This document shows, piece by piece, positions 47,667 through 59,536 of a DNA stretch of 64,000 nt. A model generated the notes under the pieces. That model searched no databases. It saw nothing but the letters and a program-made list of their open reading frames with translations, and was not told the DNA's origin. Within the stretch, counting starts at the first letter, position 1, and each line of letters begins with the position of its first letter. This DNA is from Hibiscus mutabilis (lineage: Eukaryota; Streptophyta; Magnoliopsida; Malvales; Malvaceae), in the NCBI GenBank assembly GCA_019671005.1, contig CM033718.1, forward strand, positions 33,062,508 to 33,126,507. Direction: 5' to 3'. The position numbers and the translations under genes were made by a program.

Positions 47667-47974
47667 CAAGCAGTTCCCCCTTATGTTCAACTAGAGTAAA
47701 AATTTGATGACGAATTTTCTTAAAGGGGAGTTGTTACATCCTGAAAATCGGCCTAGTCAGAATTAGGTTTCGGTAATCAGAAATTTTGAATCCGGTGTAC
47801 CCAAGTGATGTAAATATTTAATCCTTGTACCCCTTTTGTAAGTAATGAAGCTTTGTAGACTTGATGTGAACAATTGGATCACCTTGTAAGAAATTCAAAG
47901 CTGATAATGTTGAAAATGAGCCAAGTGTATCGATATGGCGAGACCAATATCGATGCGGCCAAATTGTCCATAAC
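47665..47974 (+). mobile_element. plus-strand Tekay pol end and LTR start
   Basis: The plus strand reads the last codons of a chromodomain (KQFPLMFN, stop), a polypurine tract AAAGGGGAG, then an LTR start TGTTACATCC at 47732. It is an inverted copy of 50561-50862. The LTR continues to about 47974 (CCATAACTA), where a minus-strand LTR end (TATAACACTCC) interrupts it. This is the left piece of an older element of the same family into which the minus-strand element was inserted. Confidence 0.75.
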
Positions 47975-50792
47975 TATAACACTCCTTCCCGGTCTGGTAG
48001 AGAATCGAATCGAAAAGTATTATCGAAAACTTATTCAGAAATCGGAAGTTTAACTGATTTTGAAATCTTGTTCGGAATGTCTTATAAATCTCTTTTAAGA
48101 CTGATCGAACTAAATTATTAATAGCATATTCAGTTTGGGGTCAAATCTTAACCTTTTTCAAACTTAGGGACTAAATCACAAATTTTACAAATTAAGGTAC
48201 TTTATAGGAATTTATTTTTACAAATCTTCAATTAAACTTACCAATTATTAAACTTTGAAATTTTGTTATTAATGGAGGTCGTTTACCTATCCAATTAGAC
48301 CATTTAAAGATTAGTGACCAATTTGTTAACTATTTAAAACTGTAATTTAAGTCTTTTAACAAAATTAACTAACGTCGTACCGATACAATTAAGACCGTAT
48401 TAGTACGCTAATCGAAATTTCACAATTTCCAGATTCAAAGATAACGAGTCTGTACGGGTACATCTAAGCTCGTATCGATATGCGTTGGCTAGGGTTGACT
48501 TGTTTCGGTACACCCAAACTGTATCGATACAATTAATTTTCTAGAACTTACTGTCGAGGTCAGTATCGGTACACTCCCTATCATATCGATACGCCTTGCA
48601 TTACCAAGTCCAAATATGCAAGGCTGTATTGATACAGCTTGACCCGTATCGATATGCCTGCCCTGTAATGATAGATTTTATCCGGTGTTTAGAAAATTTA
48701 ACATGTTGAACGATGTCCAAATACCATGAAATTTAGCCAGCAAGTTAGTAATCTATAATTCTAATAGCATATAAAATTTTAGAGCATTTCAAATCGGTTT
48801 ACTAAGGTTTCACCATTTAGCATTTCTGAGCTCATTCTAACTACTTTCACTATTCCAAAACATACCAACTTTCACATGCCACACCTAAGCACTATTAGGC
48901 AATTACACACATATCAAAATATGCAAACATGATATGTTTGAGACATATTCCACCTTACTAGGAGTTCAAATCAAAATTTAAGCATACATATGATTGGTAG
49001 AAGTGATTTCCAACCGCAACTACATGATCGAGGCTCGAATTGCTTCAAGGTCCTGAAATGCATGAGACCCACGGATGTTAGGCCTACATAGCCTAGTGAG
49101 GTAGTTATAAAAAGTGCAAAATAATTTTTCAAATACATGAATGACATGTAGGCATGCTCGGGGTAACAATTTACATGGCACCAATCACATAAAAACATAT
49201 TCAAAGCCAATAGTCATGATTCCGTATAGCAATTATAAATCATGTAAACATATCATTTCCATTGGACATAGTAACCAATGGATACGTGGATTCCTTGTAC
49301 ACCACACATATCAGAAATAGGTCATAGTCTTGAGCAGTAGCTCTGAAAAATATATCCCTTACACAACCAACCTTATTTCACCACATATTGGCCGTAGCCC
49401 CGGACCGTAGTCCAAACCCTTACTTAGTGAGTTCGAATAACCCTATGGCATGACAATTATATCCATAACTCACAAATGTCCAAGATTACACATTTTGTCA
49501 TGAACCTTACCCTGGGCCCATAGGCCATAACATATCAGAATGGTAAAATCGAGCCTTAGCTCCACATATCATATCATAACATATTCATATCATAGCATAT
49601 TCATATCAATTTCACATGTATAACATTACTCGAACATCACTTACGGACTTACCATGCCTACCATTAGCATCCACATATGCTTTCTCTACTTGAGCCCTTA
49701 ACCAACAAGGTAAAACCAACATAAAACAAATGTAATGGGATGACACCTAGCCTATCCCTTGACATAACTACACTCACCTTGACTCCAAAGCTTTTAGGGT
49801 TCTCAGATTATGACTCCTTGATGCCTAGCTTTCATTGGAGATGATGAGGGGTCCTTCTCCACTTCTTGAGCTATCACAAATTAGGGATTGCTTTAGAATT
49901 TAAAGTAAGGATCCAAAAACGTTTTTAAAACTTACCGAAGCTTGTAGACAACATCGAAATAATGGAATTAGCTTCCTAATCCATGGGCTTCCATTGAACA
50001 TTCAAAAACCTAATCTTAAAATTAAAACTTGAGGAATGATGGAATCATCAAATTAACTTAAGGGTTTTACTTACCGAGTTACGAGCTTTTAAACGACGTA
50101 TTGAAATTGAACAAAGGGTGAAGATTATATCGAGGTGCTTGCTTAGCTTGAGGTTGAAGATGGAAATGGAGGTGTGTGGTTATTTGAAGACAAAAGTGAG
50201 CTTAGTCTCGATGGATGGTAAGATGAAAGCTTCCCTTTAGTCTTTTATTAGGGACTTATCATTTTAATTACTCTTCACCTATCTAAGGACCAATAGGGTT
50301 CTTTCCTCTAAGTAAGGGAAAGATTATTTAATTATTTCCATCACTTCATCCCCTTTTTTTTAATTCTAGGCAAATTAATGGTCATTAGTCCCCTTTTTTA
50401 GAGTTATCCCAAGTGAGCGGTGATGAGCAAGGAGGTGAGTCAGCCTTTAAATTTCCAGTCCTTTCAATTTAGTCACCAAAACCAATTTCTGCAGAGACCC
50501 GTATCGATACACCTGGTGGTTGTACGGCTAAACTAAAATAGGTAAGTTAGTTATGGAAAGTTAGGCCGTATCGATACTGGTCTCACCGTATCGATACACC
50601 TGGCCCATTTTCAACATTATCAGCTTTGAATTTCTTACCATGTGAACCAATTGTTCACATCAAGTCTACAAAGCTTCATTACTTACAAAAAGGGTACAAG
50701 GATTGAATATTTACATCACTTGGGTACACCACATTCAAAATTTTTGATTATCATAACCTAATTCTGACTAGGCTGGTTTTTAGGATGTAACA
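47975..50792 (-). mobile_element. Tekay 3' LTR (LTR4) of the minus-strand element
   Basis: The LTR starts TGTTACATCC at 50792, next to the polypurine tract and pol end at 50793-50870. It ends ...GGAGTGTTATA at 47975, length about 2.8 kb. It contains many near-palindromic GTATCGATAC words (48471, 48521, 50501, 50568, 50588, with variants between) and the shared module at 49391-49460. Its first 1.1 kb from the left is mirrored, inverted, at 55130-60171. The terminal CA of the LTR has become TA. Confidence 0.8.
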
Positions 50793-52290
50793 ACTCCCCC
50801 TTAAGAAAATTCGTCTTGGAATTTTCACTCTAGTTGAACAGATGGGGGTACTGCTTGTGCATTATCTCTTATGGTTCCCACGTTGCTTCCTCAACCAAAT
50901 AACTTCTCCAAAGAACTTTAGTAGGGGCACAGATTTGTTTCGAAGCCTCCTGATTTCTCATACGAGGATCTGCAGAGGTTCCTCCTCGTACGTCATATTG
51001 GATTAAATCTCCACAGGCTCTAGCTCGATCATATGGGAGGGATCGAACCGGTACTTTCGTAGCATAGACACGTGAAAGACATTATTAATTTGACTTAACT
51101 CCTCATGGAGAGATAATCGGTACGTAACAAGTCTGACCCTCTTAATCACCTCGAACGGGCCAATGAAACGGGGACTCAACATTCCTCTTTTTACCAAAAC
51201 GAAGGATTTTCTTCCATGGAGACACTTTACGAAAAGCTTTCTCACCAACATCATACTGAATGTCCCTCATTTTCAAATCAGCATAAGCTTTTTACTGATC
51301 GAACACAGCTTTGAGCCGATCACGAATAATGGTCACCCTTTCTTCGGTCTCCCGAAGTAAGTCAGGGCCTAAAACCTTGCCTTCACCAAGCTGGTCCAAC
51401 AAAGAGTGTTTCTACATCTCCTCTTGTAAAGGGCTTCATAGGGTACCATTTGCATCGAGGCTTGGTAGCTATTGTTGTAAGCAAATTCCACCAAAGGCAA
51501 GGATTTCTCCCACATATTCCCGAAGTCAATAATACAGGCTCAGAGCATATCTTCCAGAATCTACAAGCAAGAATCAGGATTGATACAAAACACTTATACA
51601 TACGAATAAAAGAGAAATAAGGTTACTTGAATAACCCTTTCAGATTGACCATCGATCTGAGGATGGAAAGCAATGCTTAGCTGCACTCGGGTTCCCAAAG
51701 CCTCTTGTAGGGTCCTCTAAAATCGGGATACAAAGCATGGATCACGATTGGAAATAATGGACATAGGAACTTCGTACAAACGGATAACTTCTCGAATGTA
51801 CAACTCAACATGCTTAGGCAAACCAAAGTCCATTCTCACTCGAATGAAATGAGCTGATTTGGTGAATCGGTCCACAATAACCCAAATAGCATCATTCTTC
51901 TTCGGTGTCACTAGCAAGCCACTTACAAAGTCCATCGCAATGCGCTCCCATTTCTACTGTAGAAGCTTGATAGGTTGCAAAATGCAGTAGGCACCTTGTG
52001 CTCGGCCTTAACCCATTGGAAAGTTAGGCACCTAGCCACGAATTTCATGATTTCCCTTTTCATACCAGACCACCAATACAACTGTTTTAGGCCCTTATAC
52101 ATCTTGATAGCTCCGGGATGGATAGAAAAAGGGTTCAAATGAGCTTCATTTAGGATCTGATCCCTAATATCATCATTATCTAGGACACAAATACTTTTCT
52201 GAAAACACAACTGACCTTCAAAATTCATAGCAAAGTCAGGATCTGGCTTATCCTTGGTCTTTTCAATAAGAGTTCGCAACTCCTCATCAA
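50793..52290 (-). pseudogene. Tekay integrase with chromodomain tail, broken
   Basis: In element order: the HHCC finger (EAHLNPFSIHPG, MYKGLKQLYWWSGMKREIMK, CLTFQWVKAEH, with the second-last Cys changed to Phe); the core with MDFVSGLLVTPKKNDAIW; then IISNRDPCFVSRF, where the usual SDRD is SNRD, so the second catalytic Asp is lost; LPLVEFAYN (Glu retained); the C-terminal part SPRFIGPFEVIKR and VFHVSMLRKYRFDPSHMIE; and a chromodomain end VEEATWE then KQYPHLFN. The chromodomain marks the Tekay/Del chromovirus lineage. The core is interrupted by a 66-nt GT-AG segment (51626-51561). Other stops include one near 51960 and one after the TWEP residues. Confidence 0.85.
51561..51626 (-). other. 66-nt intron-like segment in Tekay integrase
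   Basis: The minus strand reads GTTATTCAA/GTAACCTT ... CCTGATTCTTGCTTGTAG/ATTCTGGAAGATATG. Removing it joins VIQ to ILEDML, a contiguous motif in other chromovirus integrases. The homologous position in the element at 62.8 kb (VIQVLGDML) has no insert. It is T-rich, has a branch-site-like CTGAT and contains an in-frame TAA. It could equally be a chance insertion. Confidence 0.5.
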
Positions 52291-53700
52291 ATTCTTAGAG
52301 TGCTTTAATTCGAGACACGATGGTTTACTGAATTCTCAATTTGACCAATAACTTGCCATGCATCTTGAGCCGAAAGTGAGCATTCAAACATCTAAGGGAG
52401 GGAGTGGGCTTCCGACTTAGAGTGTCAGCCACAACATTGGCCTTACCAGGATGGTAATCAATAACCAAGTCATAGTCTTCCAAAAGCTCCATCCTTCATC
52501 GTTGATGAAGATTCAACTCTTTATGAGTCAGAAGATACTTCAGGCTCTTATGATCAATGTACAAGTAACACTTCTCACCGTATAGATAGTTCCTCAAAAT
52601 TTTTAAGGCAAACACAACAACAACTAACTCCAAATCATGTGTTGGGTAGTTCAGCTCATAGGGTTTAAGCTGACGTGAGGCATAAGCAATGACTCTTCCT
52701 TCTTGCATAAGCACACAGCATAATCCCAAGTGGGATGCATCACTGTATACGGTGAAGTCTTTGCTTAAGCTCGGGTTGAACCAAGACAAGGGCATGTGTT
52801 AGGCCTTGCTTAAGCTGATCAAAACTTCTTAGTTGCTTGGCTGTCCATAGAAAGGGTTTTTTTATGGAGAAGCTTCGTCAAGGGTGTAGCAATCATCGAG
52901 AACCCTTTGAAGAATTTACGATAGTAGCCTACAAGGCCTAGAAAGCTACAAACTTCTCCAACATTCTTTAGAGGAATCCAGTCAAGAATTGCTTGAATCT
53001 TCTTTGGATCGACCAATATTCCACAGAAGAAATCACATGACCCAGAAAGGATACTTCAGATACCCAAAATTCTCATTTTCTGAATTTAGCATACAATTAT
53101 TTCTCTAGAGAGTCTGAAGCACAATCCAAAGATGTTCTTCATGTGTGGCAAAGTCCTTGGAATAGATCAAGATGTCGTCTATGAACACAACCACGAATCT
53201 ATCTAGATAGGACCGGAACACATGGTTCATCAAGTCCATGAAGGCTGCATGTGCATTGGTAAGCCCAAAAGGCATTACCAAGAACTCATAGTGGCCGTAT
53301 CTAGTTTGGAAAGCAGTCTTTGGAACATCAGGCTCCTTCACTTGTATTTGGTAGTATCTGGATCGTAGGTCAATCTTAGAAAAGATAGAATCACCATTCA
53401 ACTGGTCGAAGAGGTCATCGATCCTTATTCCTGATTGTTTTTCTATGCAGCTGATGATAGTCAATGCATAGTCACATCAACCCACCTTTCTTCTTGACAA
53501 ATAAAACTGGCACTTCCCAAGGTGAGGAACTCAGTCGTATGAATCCCTTATCCAAAAGATCTTGGATTTGGACTTTCAACTCTTTCAATTCGATTGGGGC
53601 TATCTTATATGGAGTATTGGAGACTAGTGTAGTCCCCGATTGCACTTCAATTCCAAAGTCCACTTATGGAGTCAGAGGGAGTCCCAGAAGTTTATTAAGA
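52291..53700 (-). pseudogene. Tekay reverse transcriptase and RNase H, broken
   Basis: The reverse transcriptase opens VQSGTTLVSNTPYKIAPIEL and KGFIRLSSSPWEVPVLFVKK. It continues DDLFDQLNGDSIFSKIDLRS, TAFQTRYGHYEFLVMPFGLT and FIDDILIYSKDFATHEEHL (catalytic FIDD at about 53175). Next are ILDWIPLKNVGEVCSFLGLV, then RNase H with FTVYSDASHLGLCCVLMQEG, IAYASRQLKPYELNYPTHDL and YLYIDHKSLKYLLTHKELNL. The catalytic residues of both enzymes are mostly present. Stops and shifts occur near 53465, 53090, 52810 and 52490. Roles (family knowledge): copying genomic RNA and removing the template strand. Confidence 0.9.
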
Positions 53701-54240
53701 AATACATCAGGGAATTCCTTCAATAGGCTCGAGTTTAGTTTTCATCAAGGTTATGCTTTCTTTGCCAAGTCCACGGAGGTATAGCTTTTTCCTCGAGCAA
53801 TCTACCCAGGCTTGATGTTCTGCTAACCAATCAAGACTTACGATATGATCAAACTCACAGAAGGGCAAGGCCATCAAGTTAGCCAGAAACGGGATCCCTT
53901 GGATCCTTTAAGGACAAGCTTTACAGATCGATCGAGTAACCATACTATCTTCTAGTGGGTTAGAGACAACAATCTCGGAAGTGACCGATTCAGATTTTAA
54001 GGCATACTTTACAATTAACGGTTCACTAATGAAGGAATGCATAAAGCCAGGATCTACCAAAGCATAAACAAGATCAGAACATAAGTCCACCATACCTGCA
54101 ATCACATTTGGATCATCATCTTACTCTCGACCTCGTACATGATACATTTGCGCTGAGGTCTGAGGATCATGTCCAACTGAAGGAACATTGGTGTTGCGAG
54201 GTCTCCCCTCTGATCCAAAAGACACTTGTCTCGCTCCCTT
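53701..54240 (-). pseudogene. Tekay protease region, broken
   Basis: The minus strand encodes DLVYALVDPGFMHSFISEPL and VKYALKSESVTSEIVVSNPL near 53920-54105. Chromovirus proteases usually have (F/V)DxGxxHSFI. The DPG and HSFI pieces fit the aspartic protease motif, with Asp present. The spacer to the reverse transcriptase (53701-53907) has several stops but still reads like pol between protease and polymerase. Confidence 0.7.
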
Positions 54241-55115
54241 TCCCTTGTTCAAATTATTCTAAGAAGCCATAGAGGTAGGAGCGTTTGGATTCTGCAAAGA
54301 CTACCTGATGAAGTGACCAGATTCACCACAGAGGTAGCATCATCTTGACTATCTATGGCACTGTTCGGGGTGCCTCCTCTGACAAAAATTACATAAGGGA
54401 ATCTGTGAACCTCTCCCTGAACCACCTGTACTGTCAACAGAAGCTGTACGAGCAACAAATGTCCCTGGAGATTGGGACTGTGGCTCATATCCCAATCTTG
54501 GTAGCTTTTGAAAGGTGGCTGACTTTTGGTCCCATTGTGTACCTTTCTTCTGAGGCATAGGATGTCTAGAGTCGTCTCGAAACCTCTTGTTAGATCTGGC
54601 TTGGTTCCCCTTCCTCCTTTTGTAAGCATTCTAAGAGGCTTTAGTAGCAATCGCCCGGTTGACCAAGTTCTGAAAGTCCTCCATCTCCAAAGAAATGAAG
54701 AGAGGACGCAACTCATCACAAAGGCCATCTATGAACATTTTGCACTTCTCCTTTTCAGTACGTATTATTTCAGCACCATACCTCGAGTACTTGCAAAAGT
54801 CATGGATATACTGCTGCACGGGTCATCCTTCTTGTCTCAAATGGAGGAACTTCTTACTCCTCTCAACAATGTAGTTCTCACTGATGTATTTCTTGCGGAA
54901 CTCCTAAATGAAGAAGTCCCACATGACTTTTTGCTCAGGTACAGTGAGTGTCACAGTGTCCCACCAACTCTGAGCCTCATCGAAAATCAGTGCCAGAGCA
55001 CACTCCGACTTGTGTTCAATAGGACACTTCATTTGCTTGTTCAGAACTTTGAGAGTATTTTCTAGCCAGTACTCTGCCACCTCGGGGTTGTCCAGGTCCT
55101 TGAAGGTGGCATATG
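54241..55115 (-). pseudogene. Tekay gag, N-terminally truncated
   Basis: Reading from 55110: YATFKDLDNPEVAEYWLENT, CALALIFDEAQSWWDTVTLT, WDFFI then FRKKYISENYIVERSKKFLH, MFIDGLCDELRPLFISLEME and DFQNLVNRAIA. This is the conserved retrotransposon gag domain (PF03732 type). A zinc region follows with LCNFCQRRHPEQC and CYLCGESGHFIR. Stops occur after the WDFFI block, after LRQEG, after ATKAS and inside the fingers. The N terminus and all leader sequence upstream are missing: at about 55115 the text changes to an inverted LTR piece through a short homology. Confidence 0.85.
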
Positions 55116-55634
55116 GCTAAATCATGTCATGTTTGCATTTTTTAGGACCTTGAAGCAATTCAAGCCTCAATTGTGTGTCTTGTGCATTTCAGGACCTTGC
55201 AGCAATTCGAGCCTCGATCGTGTAGTTGCGGTTGCAAGTCACTTCTACCAATCATATGTATGCTTAACTTTTGCTTTGAACTCCTATTAAGGTGGCATAT
55301 GGCTCAAACATTTCATTTTTGCATATTTTGATATGTGTGTAATTGTCTAATAGGGCTTAGGTGTGGCATGTGAAAGTTGGTATGTTTTGGAATAGTGAAA
55401 CTAGTTAAAATGAGCTCAGAAGTGCTAAATAGTGAAACCTAAGTATACAGATTCGAAATGCTCTAAAATTTTGTATGCTATTAGAATTATAGATTAAAAC
55501 CTTGCTGGCAAAATTTCATGGTATTTTGACATTTTTCAATAGGTTAAATTTGCTAAACATCGGATAAAATCTGTCATTATAGGGCAAGCGTATCGATACG
55601 AGTCAAGCTATATTGATACGGCCTTGCATATTTG
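55116..55634 (+). mobile_element. plus-strand Tekay LTR fragment, left part
   Basis: This is the reverse complement of the 48600-49075 part of LTR4 (for example GCTTAGGTGTGGCATGTGAA at 55350). It begins with a jumbled junction in which AGGACCTTGxAGCAATTC occurs twice (55141 and 55189). It stops at CATATTTG (55634), where the 3.9-kb insertion begins, and resumes at 59537. Confidence 0.75.
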
Positions 55635-58600
55635 TGTAGCGACCTTTTTTCTTCCTTTTGAAAAAATAATTGGGCGTTAAGGGTGTTTGTTTAGAAAAGA
55701 AGTTTGCTACTAATTATCCCCTAAATCATTAATGAGAATCTTTTGGAATATTGAGAATTTCTTTTGAAAACCTTAAATTTTTGAAAATGATGAAAACTTG
55801 GAGTCGCCACCTGCCCCTTGGGTAAGGTAGGCCGGACACCATAAGAAACCAGAGATTCATTGCGAAAGAGTCCGGGAGTTGGTTACGTGTTGGGAAGGAT
55901 TAGCACCCCCATCACGCCTGGAGATCGTTACCAAAATATTTGTTGCTTTTAAAAGGATGAAATTCATTAAGATTTATATTGAATTTAATTCGGAGTTCTT
56001 AGATGAAAATTAACCTTGATTGCACGAGCTTTATCGAATTGGCAGATTCAAATTAATTATACATTTAATTAATAAGGTTGACGATATATCGGACCATAGA
56101 TTAAACCAACATCGAATAAGCCCAAGTGCGGTGTTAATTTATGGTTCAACTTCCGTACGTCACCTTTATGCATGATGCAAACATTTAAGTATGATGTGAT
56201 GATCTTGTTAGCTTTTAATTCATTTACCTCGGGATGGTAAGAATTAATCCGAATATTTGGTCAACATCTTTTAAGCTCAGACTGTCACGACACAAATATT
56301 AGAATTAATAAATACCTCCCCTTTTATGATTTAGATTGATTAGAGATGCAATTAAGATTAAAGATTATATGGATGTCAATTAAGGTATGACAATCAAGGG
56401 CATGAATGTAAACATTTAAAAGGAAGGCCCAATTTAATATATATAGCCCAATTATATATTTAGCCCTAAAAGATTAAGAAACCCAATTTATGGTGACTAA
56501 TTTGTAATTGAATGTTAAGTTAAACTTAAAATTAATTTTCCCCCTAAAGTAACTAAGAAATGTTCAATTAATTTAATGAAATTAACATTTACCCCAATAA
56601 GCCAAGGATGATTTTAAATTCACTAAATTAATCCAAACCTTAACCTAACTAAGGCTCTAAAAGACCTAAGGCTAGTTTGATTCATTCTAGGATCGTGCCC
56701 CTATGAGACAGGCACACGATCTAAATTAATTAAGTTGATTCACTTAATCTAGTCAAAAACCCGAAAGAACCAAAACAAGGCCTAAGGACCGAAAACCTAA
56801 AACCAAGCCCAAGAATATTATCTAATAAAGGCCCAAAAAAAAGAAGAAAAAAATGATACATTAGGTATTGAAATTATATAACATATTAAAAAGCTAATTA
56901 TTTAAAAAATATACATTAAAATACATTATGTATTAAAATTATGTAATATATATAACCTATTATTTAAAAATATGCATTATTTATTTTGCAAAATTCTTTT
57001 ATATACTTTAAACCATATTATACACCACATATATATATATATATATTTCATTTTCACATAACATTATTGCATACTTCAAAAACAATATATTTTATATACC
57101 AAAAATGTATATATTATATTCTTCAAAATTATACTATATACCTTAGAAACTATATATGATATCCAAAACATATATGTATTATTTTATAAGATTATACTAT
57201 ATACTTAGAAAAATAAACATTATGGGTCATAATACATATATTACAATTTACAAAAATTCTATCTTATCCTTTGGAAATTACACATTATATGTGTTAAAAG
57301 TATATATGGCATTTTTTATTTTTAAAATTCTATTATATAATAAAAATTTATACCACATATAAAAAAATTTATACATATCGCACCCTTTTTTATAAACTTC
57401 TATTTTACGTCAAAACATATTATAGGTTGAGAAATACATATTTTATTTTACCAATTTCTACTTTTATTTCAAATGTATATTAAACATGAAATTATACGTT
57501 ACATTTCCATTTTGTACTAAATCTATGAGCGTATTAAATCCTTAATATAAATATCATTCAAACTAATTTTATCCATAAATTCACGATCTCAAACGAGTAA
57601 TATTAACATAAAAATTAAATTGCAATTGCTAAAAATAAATATGCAAAATCTAAACTAAAAATGCATGAAAAAAGAATAAATAAAATAACTTAATTTAAAA
57701 CTAGAAAAAGGACGGACCTAATTGTGAGGAAATAAAATACGGGGTCAAAATTAAAAGAAATAACTAGGACGTAATTGAAAATTCTGAAAAACTATGAAGG
57801 ACCCGGGGAATAATTAAAATCGGCGGAATGGCTTCCCCCGGTAATTATTCCACATGGAGGGACTAATAATGCAATTGGACCATGCGAAAGCCGCTCTGGC
57901 ACAATTATTTTAGGGCGAAGGTCCTTAAAATGTACTTATACCATTTTTAAAAGTTATAACAATATAAATACCCCCTTTATCCAAAAATAAGATCTTTTGG
58001 CCATTTATTCTCTGTTATAACACTTCCTCGCCCCCAAAAAAACGCTCTCATCTGTTCTTCGAGTTCATTTGGGTTCATCATGAACCCAAATTCGGGCGTC
58101 CCTCCGTCGTGTTCTCCAGAAATCGGTCAGCTCACTGCCGTGTCGGTCGCTGCTCGACGGCGGCGATGAACCTAAACCGCTCACAAAAACAATCGACTTC
58201 CAGTTAAAACCTAAAAAAACCGAAGCAAAAAAAAAGGTTCCACCTTCCTACACTCACACCATTTCACTCATTCGGCCTTGAGGAAGCCGGAGCTTATCAA
58301 CGGTGGAGCTACGGCGGTGAGAGGGTAAACCCTAATCTTGTGCCTCATTTCTTTTTATTTATATCTATATATACATGCATGTTTGAATCTGAAATGAATA
58401 TACGTTGAATGGTTTTTTCTGTATTTCTTCTGGATTTTTCCCCGTTCGAACTTAGGGGTTACATGTGGTTGATTACATGCTTATATCTCCTTACTCATTG
58501 CCCTATTGCCTATGGTTTACATGTTAAGCAAACATTAAATGTTATCACTGTGGATGATACCGGTTCTGATTTCCCCATTTTTATGTTTTTTTGTTGTTCG

Positions 58601-59536
58601 GTGGTTGAGAGGGTTGGTGGTTGACGTACGGTGGCAGCGACATTTTTGGAGATGTAGCCATGCGGATGGGGAGATGAACCGGGGCCGATGCGTGGGCGCG
58701 TGAAGAAGCTGAACGGTCGGGGCATGGGCTACACGCGCGGGAGTTGAACGATCCGGTTTGATCTCGACCATTGGATCAGATCTGATCTCACAGCTGAGAT
58801 CTCTCCTGGGATGGACGGTCTAGATCGCATTTGATGGTCGACGTGGCAGCATTGGATGAGGACATGTGGCACGTGGGGGAGCTGAAGGATCTCCATTCGA
58901 TCTGGATCGTTCGATCAGCAGCCCTTGATCCAATGGTTCAGATTTGGCTGCGCAGAAGATAGAACAAATTAGGGTTGATGTAAAATTCCCTAATCGGGCC
59001 AGATGTAGTTATAATAATATATTTTTTTTTGCTTTTAAAAATGTAATTGGACTTTAATAAACTTGGGCTTGTATTTGATGACATTTATTTAATCTGTTTA
59101 TATATATATATATTTAATTAATTATCAGCCCATATTATAGTAATTCTAATAATAAACTTATATAACACATATACATACATAAGATACAAACATTAATACG
59201 CACATAATACGTACATACAATTACACAGGCAATATACATTCATAGTTAAGTATTAATGACATTGAAATAACGAATACATACATACATGCACATAATACCT
59301 ATACACACTCACATTAAAACAATAGTAAACACATACAATATACTATCATGCATTACATGTGATACACATACATCGATACAAACATAAAAAAGACATGGAT
59401 AATAACTACATATATGATAATCACATACTAGGGGCACACATACAATAACAAACATCACTTAGTAATGCTTATACTTATATAAGCCCATTATTGCAAAAAC
59501 AAAAACGGGTCAACCCAGACAAAATTAGTGATTACA
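55635..59536. mobile_element. 3.9-kb TG...CA insertion, solo-LTR-like
   Basis: It opens TGTAGCGACC and closes GTGATTACA, and is inserted cleanly into the plus-strand Tekay LTR: the flanks CATATTTG and GGACTTGG are contiguous in the mirrored copy at 48608-48622. The possible 5-bp duplications ATTTG and GCTTG agree in three of five positions. The left part has phrases such as GGAGTCGCCACC and GGATTAGCACCCCC, known from long Ty3/gypsy LTRs. No gag or pol is seen and the two ends do not repeat each other, so a solo LTR of a large-LTR element is the best reading. The middle (58000-58980) is GC-rich and gene-like but has no convincing ORF. Runs of AT dinucleotides occur at 57030 and 59100. Confidence 0.65.
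58067..58091. repeat. perfect 25-bp palindrome in solo-LTR-like insert
   Basis: ATTTGGGTTCAT and ATGAACCCAAAT face each other around a single C. The palindrome lies at the start of the GC-rich part of the insertion. Function unknown. Confidence 0.9.

Noticed and set aside
54526..55065. Plus-strand ORF of 179 codons
   Set aside because: It is the antisense shadow of the Tekay gag domain, which has clear family motifs on the minus strand.
57028..57050. AT-dinucleotide run as an origin or regulatory site
   Set aside because: A plain microsatellite in AT-rich LTR DNA; nothing else supports a function.
58409..58771. Host gene inside the 3.9-kb insertion
   Set aside because: Short overlapping frames on both strands without recognisable domains. 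The GC-rich text suggests leader or promoter, not a supported gene.
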